A stretch of DNA of 64,000 bases from positions 4,836,001-4,900,000 of the forward strand of contig NZ_CP039371.1 of assembly GCF_005080685.1 (NCBI RefSeq). Direction: 5' to 3'. The notes beneath the pieces are model-generated. The model was not told the origin of the DNA, did no database searches, and was given only the letters and a program-made list of their open reading frames with translations. This document shows, piece after piece, positions 1 through 8,622 of the stretch (positions are counted from its first letter, which is position 1; the number at the start of each line of letters is the position of its first letter). The position numbers were made by a program, and so were the translations under genes. The DNA comes from Pseudomonas putida. GTDB lineage: Bacteria > Pseudomonadota > Gammaproteobacteria > Pseudomonadales > Pseudomonadaceae.

Positions 1-900
1 GCGCCACAGGTCGCCGACGACGAACAGGCGCTGTACGACTCGCGCCAGCGCCGCCTGGCCAGCGAAAAGCAGACCCTTGCCGAGCAGTTGCGGCAGAAGA
101 CCCAGGAGCTGGCCGAGTTCCGTTCCAAGGTCGAACAGTACCGCTCGGCCTTGGGGCTGTTGCAGGAAGAGCTGAACATGTCGTCGCCGCTGGTGGGCAC
201 CGGCGCCATATCACCGGTGGAAATCCTCCGTCTCAAGCAGCGCACGGTCGAAGCCCGGGGCCAACTCAACGCCACCAGCCTGGCTATCCCTCGCGCCGAA
301 GCGGCGGTGGCGGAAATCAAGAGCAAGGTGCAGGAATCCGATGCGACGTTCCGTTCCGAAGCGGCCAAGGACCTCAACGACAAGCGCACGGAGCTGTCGA
401 AGATCACCGCTACCAGCATCGCCATCGACGACCGGGTCAACCGCACCACGGTGGTGTCGCCGGTGCGCGGCATCGTCAAACTGCTCAAGGTCAACACCAT
501 CGGCGGCGTGGTGCAGCCAGGCAGCGATCTGGTGGAGATCGTGCCGATCGAGGACAACCTGCTGATCGAGGCCAAGGTAAGGCCTCAAGACGTGGCCTTC
601 CTGCACCCTGGGCAGCAGGCCATGGTCAAGTTCAGTGCCTACGACTACACCATCTATGGCGGGTTGAAGGCCAAACTCGAGCTGATCAGCGCCGACACCG
701 TGACCGACGACAAGGGCAACGCGTTCTATCTGATCCAGGTGCGGACCGAGAAGAACCATTTGGGGGGCGACAACAAGCCGTTGTTGATCATCCCGGGGAT
801 GATTGCCACGGTGGATATCATCACCGGGCAGAAAAGCGTGCTGGATTATCTGCTCAAGCCGGTGCTCAAGGCGCGGACCGAGGCATTGCGCGAGCGTTGA
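1..900 (+). CDS. Type I secretion membrane-fusion (HlyD-family) protein, 3' part only
   Basis: The reading frame is open from the first base to a TGA at 898-900, so 299 C-terminal residues are present and the N-terminus lies outside the window. Roughly residues 1-145 are heptad-rich coiled coil (QTLAEQLRQKTQELAEF and on). They are followed by a lipoyl-like half-motif (TTVVSPVRGIVKLL, about residue 148) and the AprE-like beta-barrel domain (LIEAKVRPQDVAFLHPGQ). The order and the C-terminal stretch ending in LKARTEALRER are typical of periplasmic adaptors such as LapC that join an inner-membrane ABC exporter to a TolC-like channel. The partner ABC and outer-membrane genes would be upstream. I do not give the symbol lapC because the downstream neighbours are not those of the lap locus as I know it. 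Confidence 0.9.
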   Translation, partial: APQVADDEQALYDSRQRRLASEKQTLAEQLRQKTQELAEFRSKVEQYRSALGLLQEELNMSSPLVGTGAISPVEILRLKQRTVEARGQLNATSLAIPRAEAAVAEIKSKVQESDATFRSEAAKDLNDKRTELSKITATSIAIDDRVNRTTVVSPVRGIVKLLKVNTIGGVVQPGSDLVEIVPIEDNLLIEAKVRPQDVAFLHPGQQAMVKFSAYDYTIYGGLKAKLELISADTVTDDKGNAFYLIQVRTEKNHLGGDNKPLLIIPGMIATVDIITGQKSVLDYLLKPVLKARTEALRER

Positions 901-948
901 TGGGCTCGCCGCGAGAGTGTTGGCGCCTTTGAAATCGAGCGCGCGGGC

Positions 949-1084
949 GGCGCTTCGCGAAGCGTGCGCTGAAGAGTTGTAGTGCCGCATACATCGAGCG
1001 CCGCCCGCGCGGCGCTTCGCGAAGCGTGCGCTGAAGAGTTGTAGTGCCGCATACATCGAGCGCCGCCCGCGCGGCGCTTCGCGG
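949..1084. repeat. 62-bp tandem repeat, two full copies plus a partial third
   Basis: Copies start at 949, 1011 and 1073, each opening with GGCGCTTCGCG. The first two are followed by the same AAGCGTGCGCTGAAGAGTTG segment. The third diverges after 11 bases into a REP sequence (GGACAAGCCCGCTCCCACA). The duplication therefore sits on the left arm of the larger inverted repeat at 1055-1304. Non-coding. Confidence 0.9.
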
Positions 1085-1304
1085 GACAAGCCCGCTCCCA
1101 CATTTGTTGCAACGTGCCTATGTCTGTCAGGCCATGGTTGCTCGCCTTTGGCGCACCACGGAATATCGTGGTGCGCCCTGGCGCCAACACAAAAATCGCG
1201 CCGGGCCCACAAGGCTGACAACCATGGCCTATCAGACATAGGCACGTTGCAACAAATGTGGGAGCGGGCTTGTCCCGCGAAGCGCCGCGCGGGCGGCGCT
1301 CGAT
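1055..1304. repeat. Large nested inverted repeat carrying REP sequences
   Basis: The left arm (1055-1140) and right arm (1219-1304) are both 86 bases and are reverse complements with about two mismatches near GTCTGTCAGG/CCTATCAGAC. Each arm contains a P. putida-type REP core (GCGGGACAAGCCCGCTCCCA). The 78-bp spacer holds its own perfect hairpin, GGCGCACCACG (1150-1160) with CGTGGTGCGCC (1167-1177) around GAATAT. This and the tandem repeat fill the gene-free stretch 901-1337. I see no credible coding sequence there. Confidence 0.85.
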
Positions 1305-1337
1305 CTGACCGACACCGAAAACCTCACGGCAAGCACT

Positions 1338-1955
1338 TCAATCCCCCCCATGATTACGCGCAAACACCTCGGCCCCCATCGCGTCGATCTGCCCCTCGAT
1401 CAACGCCTCAAACGGCCGTAGCAACCCATCGAACTTAGCCGGTTGCTCCAGCACGTTCAGCGCCTGTACCACCGCCTCGAGGGTCGACAGCGCCCCAGGC
1501 TCCGGCGCCTTGCGCAGGCGATAACGCGACGGCGCCACCTGCGCCAGCGTGACCCGGGGCAGCGCCTCGAGCAGCGGGTTCAGGTACAGCAGCTTGCGCG
1601 CCTTGCGCCAGGTGCCGTCGGGGACGACAAGCAGCAACGGGACGTCGTCTGCCTCGCCATAGGTTGTAAGCTCCTGAGCCTGTTCGCCCGGAAATAGCAG
1701 CACCGGCCGATAGCGTGGAGTCGCCAGCAGTTCATCGAGGTCATCGAACACTTCACCAATACGCAGCTCGGCATTGACCAGCCCCAGGGCCGCCAGGCGC
1801 GCGGTGTTGAGCGCGTGGCCGGTTTCACTGGGGTGCTGCAGCACGACCACGCGGGTGCGGCTGGCGAGTGCGGGAATCAATGGGCAGAGGCAATGGTCGA
1901 GTGGGCGCTGGCAGCGTTCGCAGCGAGGTCTGGGCATGGGAGTCTCCGTTGACAC
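1338..1955 (-). CDS. DTW-domain protein, probable tRNA-uridine aminocarboxypropyltransferase
   Basis: A 205-residue protein with the hallmarks of the TapT/YfiP DTW family, which transfers the 3-amino-3-carboxypropyl group of S-adenosylmethionine to U47 of tRNA. A Cys cluster, C12-x2-C15-x6-C22-x-C24, fits a zinc knuckle. The family signature appears as PDGTWRKA, with D113, T115 and W116. The length is slightly below that of E. coli TapT. Translation could also start at M7 (1937), which lies closer to the Cys cluster. The gene stands alone between repeats and the aerotaxis gene, reading toward the repeats. The family assignment is firm. The exact modified base is inferred from characterised members. 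Confidence 0.85.
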   Translation of the reverse strand: MSTETPMPRPRCERCQRPLDHCLCPLIPALASRTRVVVLQHPSETGHALNTARLAALGLVNAELRIGEVFDDLDELLATPRYRPVLLFPGEQAQELTTYGEADDVPLLLVVPDGTWRKARKLLYLNPLLEALPRVTLAQVAPSRYRLRKAPEPGALSTLEAVVQALNVLEQPAKFDGLLRPFEALIEGQIDAMGAEVFARNHGGD

Positions 1956-2009
1956 ACGGATTTTGCCACAGCCAGCGACTTGCCCGCGAATGGCCTGGCA
2001 AACCTGGCC

Positions 2010-3575
2010 CTACCGATTGAACCGCTCTGCCAGATCGTGCAGGTACTCGGCCATGCGCTCCAGGTCCTGGCTGATCTCGGCGCCCTGCTTGGCTTGCCCC
2101 GCCGTCTCGTCGCACAACTGGCTGATGCGCACGATCTGCTGACTGATGTCCTCGGCCACGTGACTCTGCTGCTCAGAGGCTGTCGCCATCTGCTGGCTCA
2201 TCCCGGTGATGCGGCTGACCGCCTGGGCGATACCGGCCAGCGCCGCCTGCACGGCCTCGACGCTGTGCACGCTGTCACGCGAGATCTGCTCGCCGCGGCT
2301 GGCAGTGCTCACTGCGCGGTCGGCGCTGGCGCGCAAGGTGGCGATGATCTGGTGGATCTCGTCGGTGGATGAACGCGTGCGGCGAGCCAGCGAACGCACT
2401 TCGTCGGCCACCACCGCGAACCCGCGTCCTTGTTCCCCCGCCCGAGCCGCCTCGATCGCGGCGTTGAGCGCCAGCAGGTTGGTCTGTTCGGCGATCGAGG
2501 TGATCACGTCGACCACGCTGCCGATGGACTGGGTCTGCTCGGCCAGGGCATTGACCGCCTGGCCGATGTCGTCGACCGCATCGCTCATGCTGCCCATGGC
2601 CCTCAGGCTCTGCTGCGCCAGCTCGCTGCCCTTCTGGGCCAGCTGGTCGGCGTCGCCAGCCGCATGGGCAGTGCTCTGCACGTTATGGGTGACTTCCTGG
2701 ATGGTCGCGGCCATCTGCGCGATCGCCGTCGCCGACTGATCGGTCTCGTTGCGCTGCCGGTCGAGCATCTGCGCCTGCGCCTCGGACAGGTCGGCAGACT
2801 GCGCAGCTCGGGCCTTGACCCCGACACCCGCGTCCACCAGGCGGGTCAAGGCGGTCTGCAGGCGGGCTTCTTCGCTGAACATGGCGAGGTCCAGTTGCCC
2901 CTGCAGGCCTGTGTTGTCGCTGTAGGTCAGGGCTACCAGCGGACTGGTGAATGCCTTGGGGTGTTCGCGCAAGGTCAGGCGAATGGCCTGGTTGTGCTGG
3001 TGTTCGAGCAGGTACCAGGCCAGCAGCAGGCTACCGGCCAACACCCCGAGTGCTGCCTGCGGGGCCAGCCACAGATAGCTCGCTGCACTCAACAGGCCGG
3101 CGGCGATCAACGGCCAGCCGCGCCCCAGGCCGTGAGCCAGGCGGGCCACCCTCGGTACCGCGGCCTTTCCCGCACGCAAGCGCGCATAGAGTGCCTCGGC
3201 GCGGCGGATCTGCGCGCGGCTGGGCACCGAGCGCACCGATTCGTAGCCGCTGATGCGGCCATTCTCGTAGATGGCCGTGACATAGGCACTCACCCAGTAG
3301 TAGTCGCCATTCTTCGCGCGATTCTTGACCACGCCCATCCAGGGCTTGCCCTGCTTGATGGTGTCCCACATGTGGCCGAACACCGCCGCCGGCATGTCCG
3401 GATGGCGCACCAGGTTGTGCGGCTGGCCGACCAGTTCGTCATAGGTGAAACCGCTGATCGCCACGAAGGCATCGTTGCAGTAGGTGATCCGACTGTTGAG
3501 ATCCGTCGTGGAAATCAGTCGTTGCTCGCTGGGAAAGGTTCTTTCGTGCTCGGTCAGCGGCAAATTCATGCGCAT
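2010..3575 (-). CDS. aer: PAS-domain energy-taxis (Aer-type) methyl-accepting chemotaxis protein
   Basis: I choose the ATG at 3575 because AGAAGGA lies a suitable distance upstream and homologues start the same way ([15 protein letters not shown]); an in-frame upstream start has no support. The product is 521 residues. An N-terminal PAS domain (about 1-115) carries the Aer flavin-pocket motif RHPDMP. A single hydrophobic hairpin anchors it at about 160-197 ([18 protein letters not shown]). The cytoplasmic signalling domain contains the conserved tip [19 protein letters not shown]. As in E. coli Aer, it should sense redox or electron flow through bound FAD and signal to CheA/CheW. P. putida carries several Aer paralogues, so which one this is cannot be decided here. 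Confidence 0.9.
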   Translation of the reverse strand: MRMNLPLTEHERTFPSEQRLISTTDLNSRITYCNDAFVAISGFTYDELVGQPHNLVRHPDMPAAVFGHMWDTIKQGKPWMGVVKNRAKNGDYYWVSAYVTAIYENGRISGYESVRSVPSRAQIRRAEALYARLRAGKAAVPRVARLAHGLGRGWPLIAAGLLSAASYLWLAPQAALGVLAGSLLLAWYLLEHQHNQAIRLTLREHPKAFTSPLVALTYSDNTGLQGQLDLAMFSEEARLQTALTRLVDAGVGVKARAAQSADLSEAQAQMLDRQRNETDQSATAIAQMAATIQEVTHNVQSTAHAAGDADQLAQKGSELAQQSLRAMGSMSDAVDDIGQAVNALAEQTQSIGSVVDVITSIAEQTNLLALNAAIEAARAGEQGRGFAVVADEVRSLARRTRSSTDEIHQIIATLRASADRAVSTASRGEQISRDSVHSVEAVQAALAGIAQAVSRITGMSQQMATASEQQSHVAEDISQQIVRISQLCDETAGQAKQGAEISQDLERMAEYLHDLAERFNR

Positions 3576-3709
3576 CTTGGTTGGTCCTTCTAGGCAATAC
3601 AGTGGAGACACCAACAACGCATATTGATGTTTAGCAGAAAGCTAATAAGGTTAGCGGTCGGCTTTTGTAGGACATTAGGACATCCCGACAAAATACCTGC
3701 GCGGGTTAC

Positions 3710-4603
3710 TCAGCCAACGTTGAGTTGGCTCTTGAGCAGATCACGGAAGGTCTGGATCAACGGCTCGCGGCTACGGCCACGACGGACGATCAGGGAGAAC
3801 GGCGCCTGGTAGCCGAAGGTGGCTGGCGACAACACCCGCAGGTCGCCCTTGTCGACCCAGGCCTGGGCGTAGTGTTCGGGCAGGTAGCCGATGTAGGCGC
3901 CAGAGAGGATCAGGATGAGCTGAGCCTCCATGCTGTCGACCGTCGCCGCACTGTGCTTGAAGCCATGCCGGGCCAGCTCGGCCTGGCTCCAGTAGCCACG
4001 CCCGACCATACGCTGCTGGGTGACCACCTGTTCGGGGATGCGCCGCTCGGCATACAGCGGGTGGCGGCTGCTGCAGTACAGCCAGTGCTGCTCGCGATAC
4101 AGCGGTTGGTAGACCAGCCCGCTCATACGCGAGGAGAACGCACCGATGGCCAGGTCCAGGCGATTGTCCTGCACGCCCAGCTGTAGCTCATAGGGGCTGG
4201 AGACCGACAGGTGCAGGTGCACTGCCGGATGCTCCTGGCTGTAGGCACCGATGGCCTCGGCCAGCGGCAGCGCACGGTCACCGACCGTGGAGTCGATCAC
4301 GCCCAGGTTGAGGGTGCCACGCAACTCGCCCTTGAGCGCAGCGGCGTATTGCTCGAAGCCGTCCAGTTCGGCAAGCAGGCGCAGGGTTTCCTGGTGGAAC
4401 AGCTCGCCTTTGCTGGTCAGGCTGAAGCCGCCCCGGCCACGGTGGCAGAGCACGATACCGAGCGAGCCCTCGAGCTGGCTCATGTAGGTACTGATGGCCG
4501 AGGTCGACAGGTTGAGCTCGCGCTGGGCGTTGGCGAACCCCTGGTGGCGCACCACGCTGACGAAGATGCGCAGCAGTTTCAGGTCGGGCAGTGTCGAGGC
4601 CAT
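3710..4603 (-). CDS. LysR-family regulator divergent from gbuA
   Basis: A 297-residue LysR-type regulator with an N-terminal winged helix-turn-helix (GFANAQRELNLSTSAISTYM, about residues 18-37) and a C-terminal periplasmic-binding-like effector domain. It is transcribed away from the guanidinobutyrase and symporter genes, sharing a 220-bp intergenic region that contains a short palindrome (4662-4677). In P. aeruginosa the divergent LysR gene next to gbuA is gbuR, which activates gbuA in response to 4-guanidinobutyrate. The position and type here match that arrangement, so the same role is inferred. The N-terminus is a good family match and the ATG at 4603 is the only sensible start. Confidence 0.85.
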   Translation of the reverse strand: MASTLPDLKLLRIFVSVVRHQGFANAQRELNLSTSAISTYMSQLEGSLGIVLCHRGRGGFSLTSKGELFHQETLRLLAELDGFEQYAAALKGELRGTLNLGVIDSTVGDRALPLAEAIGAYSQEHPAVHLHLSVSSPYELQLGVQDNRLDLAIGAFSSRMSGLVYQPLYREQHWLYCSSRHPLYAERRIPEQVVTQQRMVGRGYWSQAELARHGFKHSAATVDSMEAQLILILSGAYIGYLPEHYAQAWVDKGDLRVLSPATFGYQAPFSLIVRRGRSREPLIQTFRDLLKSQLNVG

Positions 4604-4661
4604 GGGGCAAAGGTTCGGCAGCGGTGATAGCGGTCAGTCTACCCGGTCCCAAGAGGTTTAG

Positions 4662-4677
4662 TTCAGAAAAATCTGAA
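4662..4677. promoter_or_regulatory. Inverted repeat, probable LysR operator for gbuA
   Basis: TTCAGA-N4-TCTGAA is a perfect 6-bp-armed palindrome in the divergent regulator/gbuA intergenic region. It fits the T-N11-A shape of LysR-type recognition sites. Its use by the adjacent regulator is inference. Confidence 0.45.
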
Positions 4678-4827
4678 GTAAGTTTTTGCCGGTAGCGATT
4701 CTTCCAGAGCACTACCTTGCGCAGACTTGGCCGAAATGCCCCTGCCCGCCAGGCTCTGCCCCCTTCGAGGCACGCGGCGGCACAGGTTCGAACAAACACA
4801 ACAATCGACCGACTGATGAGGCCCACC

Positions 4828-5778
4828 GTGGACAAGATTCTCCACCAACCACTGGGCGGCAACGAAATGCCGCGTTTCGGCGGCATCGCCACCATGCTGC
4901 GTCTTCCCCACCTGCAAAGCGCCGCCGGCCTCGACGCCGCGTTCATCGGCGTGCCGCTGGACATCGGCACCTCGCTGCGCTCGGGCACCCGCTTCGGGCC
5001 GCGGCAGATCCGCGCCGAATCGGTGATGATCCGCCCTTACAACATGGCGACCGGCGCCGCGCCGTTCGACTCGCTGTCGGTGGCCGACATCGGCGACGTG
5101 GCGATCAACACCTTCAACCTGCTCGACGCCGTGCGCATCATCGAAGAGGCGTATGACGAGGTCCTCGAGCACAACATCATCCCGCTGACCCTCGGTGGCG
5201 ACCACACCATCACCCTGCCGATCCTGCGCGCTCTGCACAAGAAACATGGCAAGATCGGCCTGGTGCACATCGATGCCCACGCCGACGTCAACGACCACAT
5301 GTTCGGCGAGAAGATCGCCCACGGCACCACGTTCCGCCGTGCCGTCGAAGAAGGCCTGCTCGACTGCGACCGCGTGGTGCAGATCGGCCTGCGCGCCCAG
5401 GGCTACACCGCCGACGACTTCAACTGGAGCCGACGCCAGGGTTTCCGCGTGGTACAGGCCGAAGAGTGCTGGCACAAGTCGCTGCAGCCACTGATGGCCG
5501 AAGTGCGCGAGAAGGTCGGCGGTGGCCCGGTGTACCTGTCGTTCGACATCGACGGCATCGACCCGGCCTGGGCCCCAGGGACCGGCACGCCTGAAATCGG
5601 CGGCTTGACCACCATCCAGGCGATGGAGATCATTCGCGGCTGCCAAGGCCTGGACTTGATCGGCTGTGACCTGGTCGAGGTCTCCCCGCCCTACGACACC
5701 ACCGGCAACACCTCGTTGCTGGGCGCCAACCTGCTGTTCGAAATGCTCTGCGTGCTGCCGGGCGTCGTCCACCGCTGA
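4828..5778 (+). CDS. gbuA: Guanidinobutyrase (ureohydrolase/agmatinase family)
   Basis: Ureohydrolase of 316 residues that should hydrolyse 4-guanidinobutyrate to 4-aminobutyrate and urea, a step of arginine catabolism. The binuclear Mn site residues are visible: H126 in GGDHT; D149, H151 and D153 in DAHADVND; D240 and D242 in SFDIDGIDP. The sequence around LGGNEMPRFGGIATM and YNMATGAAPFDSL is what I know from P. aeruginosa GbuA rather than agmatinase SpeB or guanidinopropionase GpuA. I take the GTG at 4828, preceded by GAGG six bases upstream and matching the family start (MDK..HQPLGGNE). An ATG four codons earlier (4816) is the alternative. It lies between its probable regulator and a permease. 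Confidence 0.87.
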   Translation: MDKILHQPLGGNEMPRFGGIATMLRLPHLQSAAGLDAAFIGVPLDIGTSLRSGTRFGPRQIRAESVMIRPYNMATGAAPFDSLSVADIGDVAINTFNLLDAVRIIEEAYDEVLEHNIIPLTLGGDHTITLPILRALHKKHGKIGLVHIDAHADVNDHMFGEKIAHGTTFRRAVEEGLLDCDRVVQIGLRAQGYTADDFNWSRRQGFRVVQAEECWHKSLQPLMAEVREKVGGGPVYLSFDIDGIDPAWAPGTGTPEIGGLTTIQAMEIIRGCQGLDLIGCDLVEVSPPYDTTGNTSLLGANLLFEMLCVLPGVVHR

Positions 5779-5892
5779 TTCGGCCTGGGTGGCCCGTTCA
5801 TCGAGGCCGCCAAACACACCACTGAAGCGCCGGGCGCAGCAACCGCCCGGGTGCTCCACCGCGCCATAATAAAGACAATCGGGAGACCCCCA

Positions 5893-7272
5893 ATGGCCTT
5901 GGACATCATCGTTGTAATGCTCTACGCCGCCGGCATGCTGGGGCTTGGCTGGTACGGCATGCGCCGGGCCAAGAGCCACGAGGACTATCTTGTGGCCGGG
6001 CGCAACCTGGGCCCGACGCTGTACATGGGCACCATGGCCACCACCGTGCTCGGCGGCGCCTCCACCGTCGGCACCGTACGCCTGGGCTACGTCCACGGCA
6101 TCTCCGGGTTCTGGCTCTGCGCCGCACTGGGCCTGGGCATCATCGCCATCAACCTGTTCCTCGCCAAACCCCTGCTGCGCCTGCGCATCTTCACCGTCAC
6201 CCAGGTGCTGGAGCGGCGCTACAACCCCATGGCGCGCCAGGCCAGCGCGGCAATCATGCTCGCCTATGCGCTGATGCTCGGCGTGACCTCGGTACTGGCC
6301 ATGACCACGGTGCTGCAAGTGTTGCTCGACCTGCCGTTCTGGGCGTCGTTGCTCCTGGGCGGTGGAGTGGTGGTGATCTACTCGACCATCGGCGGCATGT
6401 GGTCGCTGACCCTGACCGACATCGTCCAGTTCGTGATCAAGACCGTGGGCCTGATGTTCATCCTGCTGCCGGTGTGCCTGTACAAGGTCGGTGGCTGGGA
6501 CGTGCTGGTGGCCAAGCTGCCGGCCGCCAGCTTCCAGCTGACCACCATCGGCTGGGACACCATCATCACCTATTTCCTGATCTACTTCTTCGGCATCCTC
6601 ATCGGCCAGGACATCTGGCAACGGGTGTTCACCGCCCGTGACGAGAAAGTCTGCCAGCGCGCCGGCACCGCCGCCGGGATCTACTGCGTGTTGTACGGCC
6701 TGGCCTGCGCGCTGATCGGCATGGCCGCGCACGTGCTGCTGCCGGACTTGGCCAACCCCAACAATGCCTTCGCCGAAATGATCAAGAGCGCCTTGCCCGA
6801 CGGCATTCGCGGCCTGCTGCTGGCAGCGGCCCTGGCAGCCATGATGTCCACGGCCAGCGCCGCGCTGCTGGCGGCGTCAACCACCCTTACCGAGGACATG
6901 CTGCCCAGGCTGCGCGGCGGCAAGCAGTCGAGCCTGGGCATCAACCGCCTGTTCACCTTGCTCACCGGCCTGGTGGTGCTGGGCATCGCCCTGGTGGTAA
7001 GCGACGTGATCAGCGCCCTGACCCTGGCCTACAACCTGCTGGTGGGTGGCATGCTGGTGCCGCTGATCGGGGCGATCTTCTGGAAACGCGCCACCACGGC
7101 AGGGGCGATCGTCAGCATGTCGCTGGGCTTCGTCACTGCACTGGTGTTCATGTTCAAGGATGGGCTGGATGCCAATACGCCGATCTACTACAGCCTGGCG
7201 ATCGGCCTGGTGAGCTTCGTGGTGGTCAGCCTGGTGTCGCCCAAGGCGGTGGCTGAAGTGAAACTGGCTTGA
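5893..7272 (+). CDS. Sodium:solute symporter (SSS family), gbuA-linked
   Basis: A 459-residue inner-membrane permease with about 13 hydrophobic segments and the SSS core (MGTMATTVLGGASTVGTVRLGY; GIIAINLFLAKPLLRLRIFTV). The ATG at 5893 has GGGAG upstream; an earlier in-frame start lacks a ribosome site. It follows gbuA by about 110 bp in the same direction. GbuA-linked symporters are thought to import the guanidino compound, so uptake of 4-guanidinobutyrate or a relative is the likely job; this is inference from context. A strong hairpin terminator follows (7321-7361). Confidence 0.88.
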   Translation: MALDIIVVMLYAAGMLGLGWYGMRRAKSHEDYLVAGRNLGPTLYMGTMATTVLGGASTVGTVRLGYVHGISGFWLCAALGLGIIAINLFLAKPLLRLRIFTVTQVLERRYNPMARQASAAIMLAYALMLGVTSVLAMTTVLQVLLDLPFWASLLLGGGVVVIYSTIGGMWSLTLTDIVQFVIKTVGLMFILLPVCLYKVGGWDVLVAKLPAASFQLTTIGWDTIITYFLIYFFGILIGQDIWQRVFTARDEKVCQRAGTAAGIYCVLYGLACALIGMAAHVLLPDLANPNNAFAEMIKSALPDGIRGLLLAAALAAMMSTASAALLAASTTLTEDMLPRLRGGKQSSLGINRLFTLLTGLVVLGIALVVSDVISALTLAYNLLVGGMLVPLIGAIFWKRATTAGAIVSMSLGFVTALVFMFKDGLDANTPIYYSLAIGLVSFVVVSLVSPKAVAEVKLA

Positions 7273-7320
7273 TGATCGTCTGCCGGCGATAGGGCCTGCG
7301 CAAACGACAAACGCAAACGA

Positions 7321-7361
7321 CAAAAAGGCCGCTGCATCCCCCGGACGCAGCGGCCTTTTTG
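7321..7361. terminator. Bidirectional Rho-independent terminator
   Basis: AAAAAGGCCGCTGC and GCAGCGGCCTTTTT form a 14-bp stem around a short loop, with A-run and T-run on either side. It can end both the symporter transcript and the convergent 42-residue gene. Confidence 0.9.
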
Positions 7362-7368
7362 TCTCTCG

Positions 7369-7497
7369 TCAGCGGCGGCGCAGTTGGCGCTTGCGCTGCT
7401 CTTCATCAGTCGGGATCGGTACCGGCTGCAAGGGTGGTGGAATCAGCCCCAGCGCCACACCCAGATCGTGGAGCCAGTTGAACATTTGGTTTTTCAT
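7369..7497 (-). CDS. Small 42-residue protein, unknown function
   Basis: On the minus strand an ATG at 7497 is preceded by AAGGGGGC at ideal spacing, and 42 codons follow to a TGA at 7369. The peptide starts MKNQMFNWLHDLGVALGLIP, continues with a proline-rich stretch and ends in a basic tail (RKRQLRRR). An amphipathic N-terminal helix plus a basic C-terminus suggests a membrane- or nucleic-acid-associated microprotein, but no family is recognised. It converges on the symporter and shares its terminator. The good ribosome site, the terminator placed just after the stop and the protein-like composition support a real gene. Confidence 0.65.
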   Translation of the reverse strand: MKNQMFNWLHDLGVALGLIPPPLQPVPIPTDEEQRKRQLRRR

Positions 7498-7621
7498 AGT
7501 GCCCCCTTGACGGGTCAGCCTCACGGCAATTCAATCCTGCGATGTTTCATACAGATCATAGTCCTATGTGCTGTATTACGCATGCCCATATCCCAACAGA
7601 TATGGTCGAGTTTGATACAAA

Positions 7622-8515
7622 TCAAGCGGAAACGGCTGCGTCCGACGACTGGTTAATCGTTTCGCTTTGTTGCAAATCGATCCAGGCCTGCAAATTCGCC
7701 CCGCGCATGCCCTGGCGCCACATCAGCCACGTGACCGCGTGGTCGAACGGCGCCTGCAGACGATGGGCGCGAACCCGGTCACGCCCAGGTAGGCTGTCGA
7801 GCATCGATTCGGCCATCAAGGCCACGCCGGCACCGGCAATCACGCAGGCCAACATGCTCTGGTACGACTCGATCTCCATCACCCTGCCCATCGGCGTGTG
7901 GGCATCGGCATACCAGGCCTCCAGGCGCATGCGGTACGAGCAGCCCTGGCGGAAGGTGAACACCGCCTTGCCCGCCACATCCCGCGCACTGCGCACCGGA
8001 GGATGCTCCGGGCTGGTGATGATCAGCAGCGTTTCGTCGCACAGCGGCACGCCATCGAGCCCTGCCAGACTGGGCGGGCCATCCACCAAGGCGGCATCGA
8101 GCCGATGGCTGAGCAGGCCTTCGAGCAGCTCGCCGCTGGGCGCTGCCTGCACCTGCAGGTTCACCTCCGGATAGGCCTGGTGATACCGCGCCAGCAGCCC
8201 GGGCAGGTGAATGGCCGCCGTACTGTACATGGTGCCCAATACGAAGTCGCCGGCCGGCTGGCCGCCCTGCACTGCCGCTACCGCCTGGTCATGCAGGGCC
8301 GATAGGCGGTGGGCATAATCGAGCAGCACCTTGCCGGCTGGCGACAACTGCAGGCGTTGGCGCTCACGCAGGAACAACTCGACACCGAGCTGATCTTCAA
8401 GCTGGCGCAGCCGCGTCGACAGGTTCGACGGCACCCGGTGCAGGCGCTCGGCGGCGCGGGTCACCGAGCCTTCCTCGGCCACGGCCTGGAAGATCCGCAG
8501 TTGGCTGAACTCCAT
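7622..8515 (-). CDS. LysR-family regulator divergent from an MFS exporter
   Basis: A 297-residue LysR-type regulator from the ATG at 8515, which has GGAG six bases upstream; a TTG four codons earlier is less likely. The winged helix-turn-helix is at about residues 15-50 (GSVTRAAERLHRVPSNLSTR), followed by a LysR substrate-binding domain. It reads away from the MFS gene at 8623, with a 107-bp shared intergenic region. Control of that transporter is the likely role. The 7498-7621 gap on its 3' side holds only a short inverted repeat, CCATATC (7586-7592) with GATATGG (7599-7605). Confidence 0.85.
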   Translation of the reverse strand: MEFSQLRIFQAVAEEGSVTRAAERLHRVPSNLSTRLRQLEDQLGVELFLRERQRLQLSPAGKVLLDYAHRLSALHDQAVAAVQGGQPAGDFVLGTMYSTAAIHLPGLLARYHQAYPEVNLQVQAAPSGELLEGLLSHRLDAALVDGPPSLAGLDGVPLCDETLLIITSPEHPPVRSARDVAGKAVFTFRQGCSYRMRLEAWYADAHTPMGRVMEIESYQSMLACVIAGAGVALMAESMLDSLPGRDRVRAHRLQAPFDHAVTWLMWRQGMRGANLQAWIDLQQSETINQSSDAAVSA

Positions 8516-8622
8516 TGCATTCTCCAAAACAGAACAACTTGATCATCATTATTCAATTTTACTGAAAGTCAATCCGCCGTAACCTCCCATCCATCGCTTA
8601 TCTTCGTGTGGGAGTTCAGCCA

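Noticed and set aside
1..900. Naming the first gene lapC
   Set aside because: Sequence type fits, but the downstream genes differ from the lap locus I know and the 5' half is missing, so another type I system is equally possible.
211..1245. 344-codon minus-strand frame over the HlyD gene and repeats
   Set aside because: Half lies opposite hlyD-like coding sequence and half is translation of the tandem and inverted repeats.
4663..6732. 689-codon open frame on the minus strand opposite gbuA and the symporter
   Set aside because: It is antisense to two clearly recognised genes, has a His/Gln/Gly-rich low-information composition typical of high-GC shadows, and has no ribosome site or family features.
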